Source of the DNA: Planctomycetota bacterium
GTDB lineage: Bacteria; Planctomycetota; Phycisphaerae; WQYP01
Direction: 5' to 3'
Length of the DNA stretch: 6,842 nucleotides
Assembly (NCBI GenBank): GCA_021826605.1
Contig: JAKAZF010000150.1
Location: 1 to 6,842 of the forward strand
A model generated the notes under the pieces. The model had not been told where the DNA came from and ran no database searches. It saw nothing but the letters and a program-made list of their open reading frames with translations. Both the position numbers and the translations under genes were made by a program. This document shows, one piece after another, positions 6,726-6,842 of the stretch. The first letter of the stretch is position 1; every line of letters starts with the position of its first letter.

Positions 6726-6812
6726 CCGGGGCTTCCGTATTGCGGCGGCGGCCACCCATACGTTCCAACCTTGTTTGCTCTACTGTTCACCTGTTCAACT
6801 CTCACCTGATCT

Positions 6813-6830
6813 ATCGGGCCGCAGCCCGAT
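6813..6830. repeat. Perfect 7-bp inverted repeat (hairpin)
   Basis: ATCGGGC (6813-6819) pairs with GCCCGAT (6824-6830) around a CGCA loop. No T tract follows on either strand, so a terminator is not favoured. Its place between a repeat and that repeat's inverted fragment suggests it belongs to a composite intergenic element. Confidence 0.5.
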
Positions 6831-6842
6831 TGGTATCCGCGT

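Larger units (their letters stand above)
6572..6842. other. Intergenic region with repeats and hairpins at right edge
   Basis: No credible gene is seen after the thioesterase stop. The one open frame on the minus strand (6805-6533) overlaps the thioesterase end and has an Arg/Pro/Cys-rich, patternless product. The region holds a 9-bp repeat/hairpin at 6686-6725, an 8-bp tandem duplication CTGTTCAC/CTGTTCAA at 6783-6798, a perfect hairpin at 6813-6830 and, at the edge (6835-6842), an inverted copy of part of the first repeat. No clear T-tract terminator for the rightward operon was found. Confidence 0.6.

Noticed and set aside
6533..6805. Minus-strand open frame of 90 codons at the right edge
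   Set aside because: Arg/Pro/Cys-rich product without motif, overlapping the thioesterase end and running through the repeats.

Overview
The window is an ordinary-looking chromosomal segment, probably from a member of the Planctomycetota/PVC group, perhaps Phycisphaerae-like. That placement is inference. It rests on an OprO/P-type porin with an N-terminal coiled coil, a two-SH3b periplasmic protein with long Ala/Pro/Thr linkers and a compact C-terminal beta domain, a stand-alone RhaI-type L-rhamnose isomerase, and loosely packed genes. The Gram-negative-type envelope is better supported: signal peptides and a beta-barrel ending in phenylalanine are visible. No prophage, insertion sequence, CRISPR array, tRNA or rRNA was seen.

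Layout. Positions 2-331 (+) hold the C-terminal part of an HNH endonuclease, cut by the left edge. Positions 332-616 are non-coding and contain a 27-bp tandem repeat and a strong GC-rich hairpin that fits a terminator for the leftward genes. From 5634 down to 617 four genes lie head to tail on the minus strand: the SH3b protein (5634-4027), L-rhamnose isomerase (3945-2749), a small three-helix membrane protein (2698-2297) and the porin (2068-617). Gaps are 81, 50 and 228 bp. The first three could be co-transcribed; the porin has a long leader and may have its own promoter.

A divergent intergenic region (5635-5831) separates this block from two rightward genes: a DUF836-type glutaredoxin-like protein (5832-6101) and a YbgC/FadM-type 4HBT thioesterase (6134-6571). 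These are 32 bp apart, each with a clear Shine-Dalgarno, and probably form a two-gene operon. The rest (6572-6842) is non-coding, with a 9-bp repeat array folding into a hairpin, a second perfect hairpin, and at the very edge an inverted copy of part of the first repeat.

How the genes may work together: the isomerase acts in the cytoplasm on L-rhamnose or related aldoses and the porin would bring small solutes across the outer membrane, but no kinase, aldolase, transporter or regulator is present, so a shared pathway is only a suggestion. The SH3b protein is probably an envelope protein. Nothing here amounts to a clearly new system. The most worthwhile unknowns are the small membrane protein, the C-terminal domain of the SH3b protein, and the repeat/hairpin region at the right edge.
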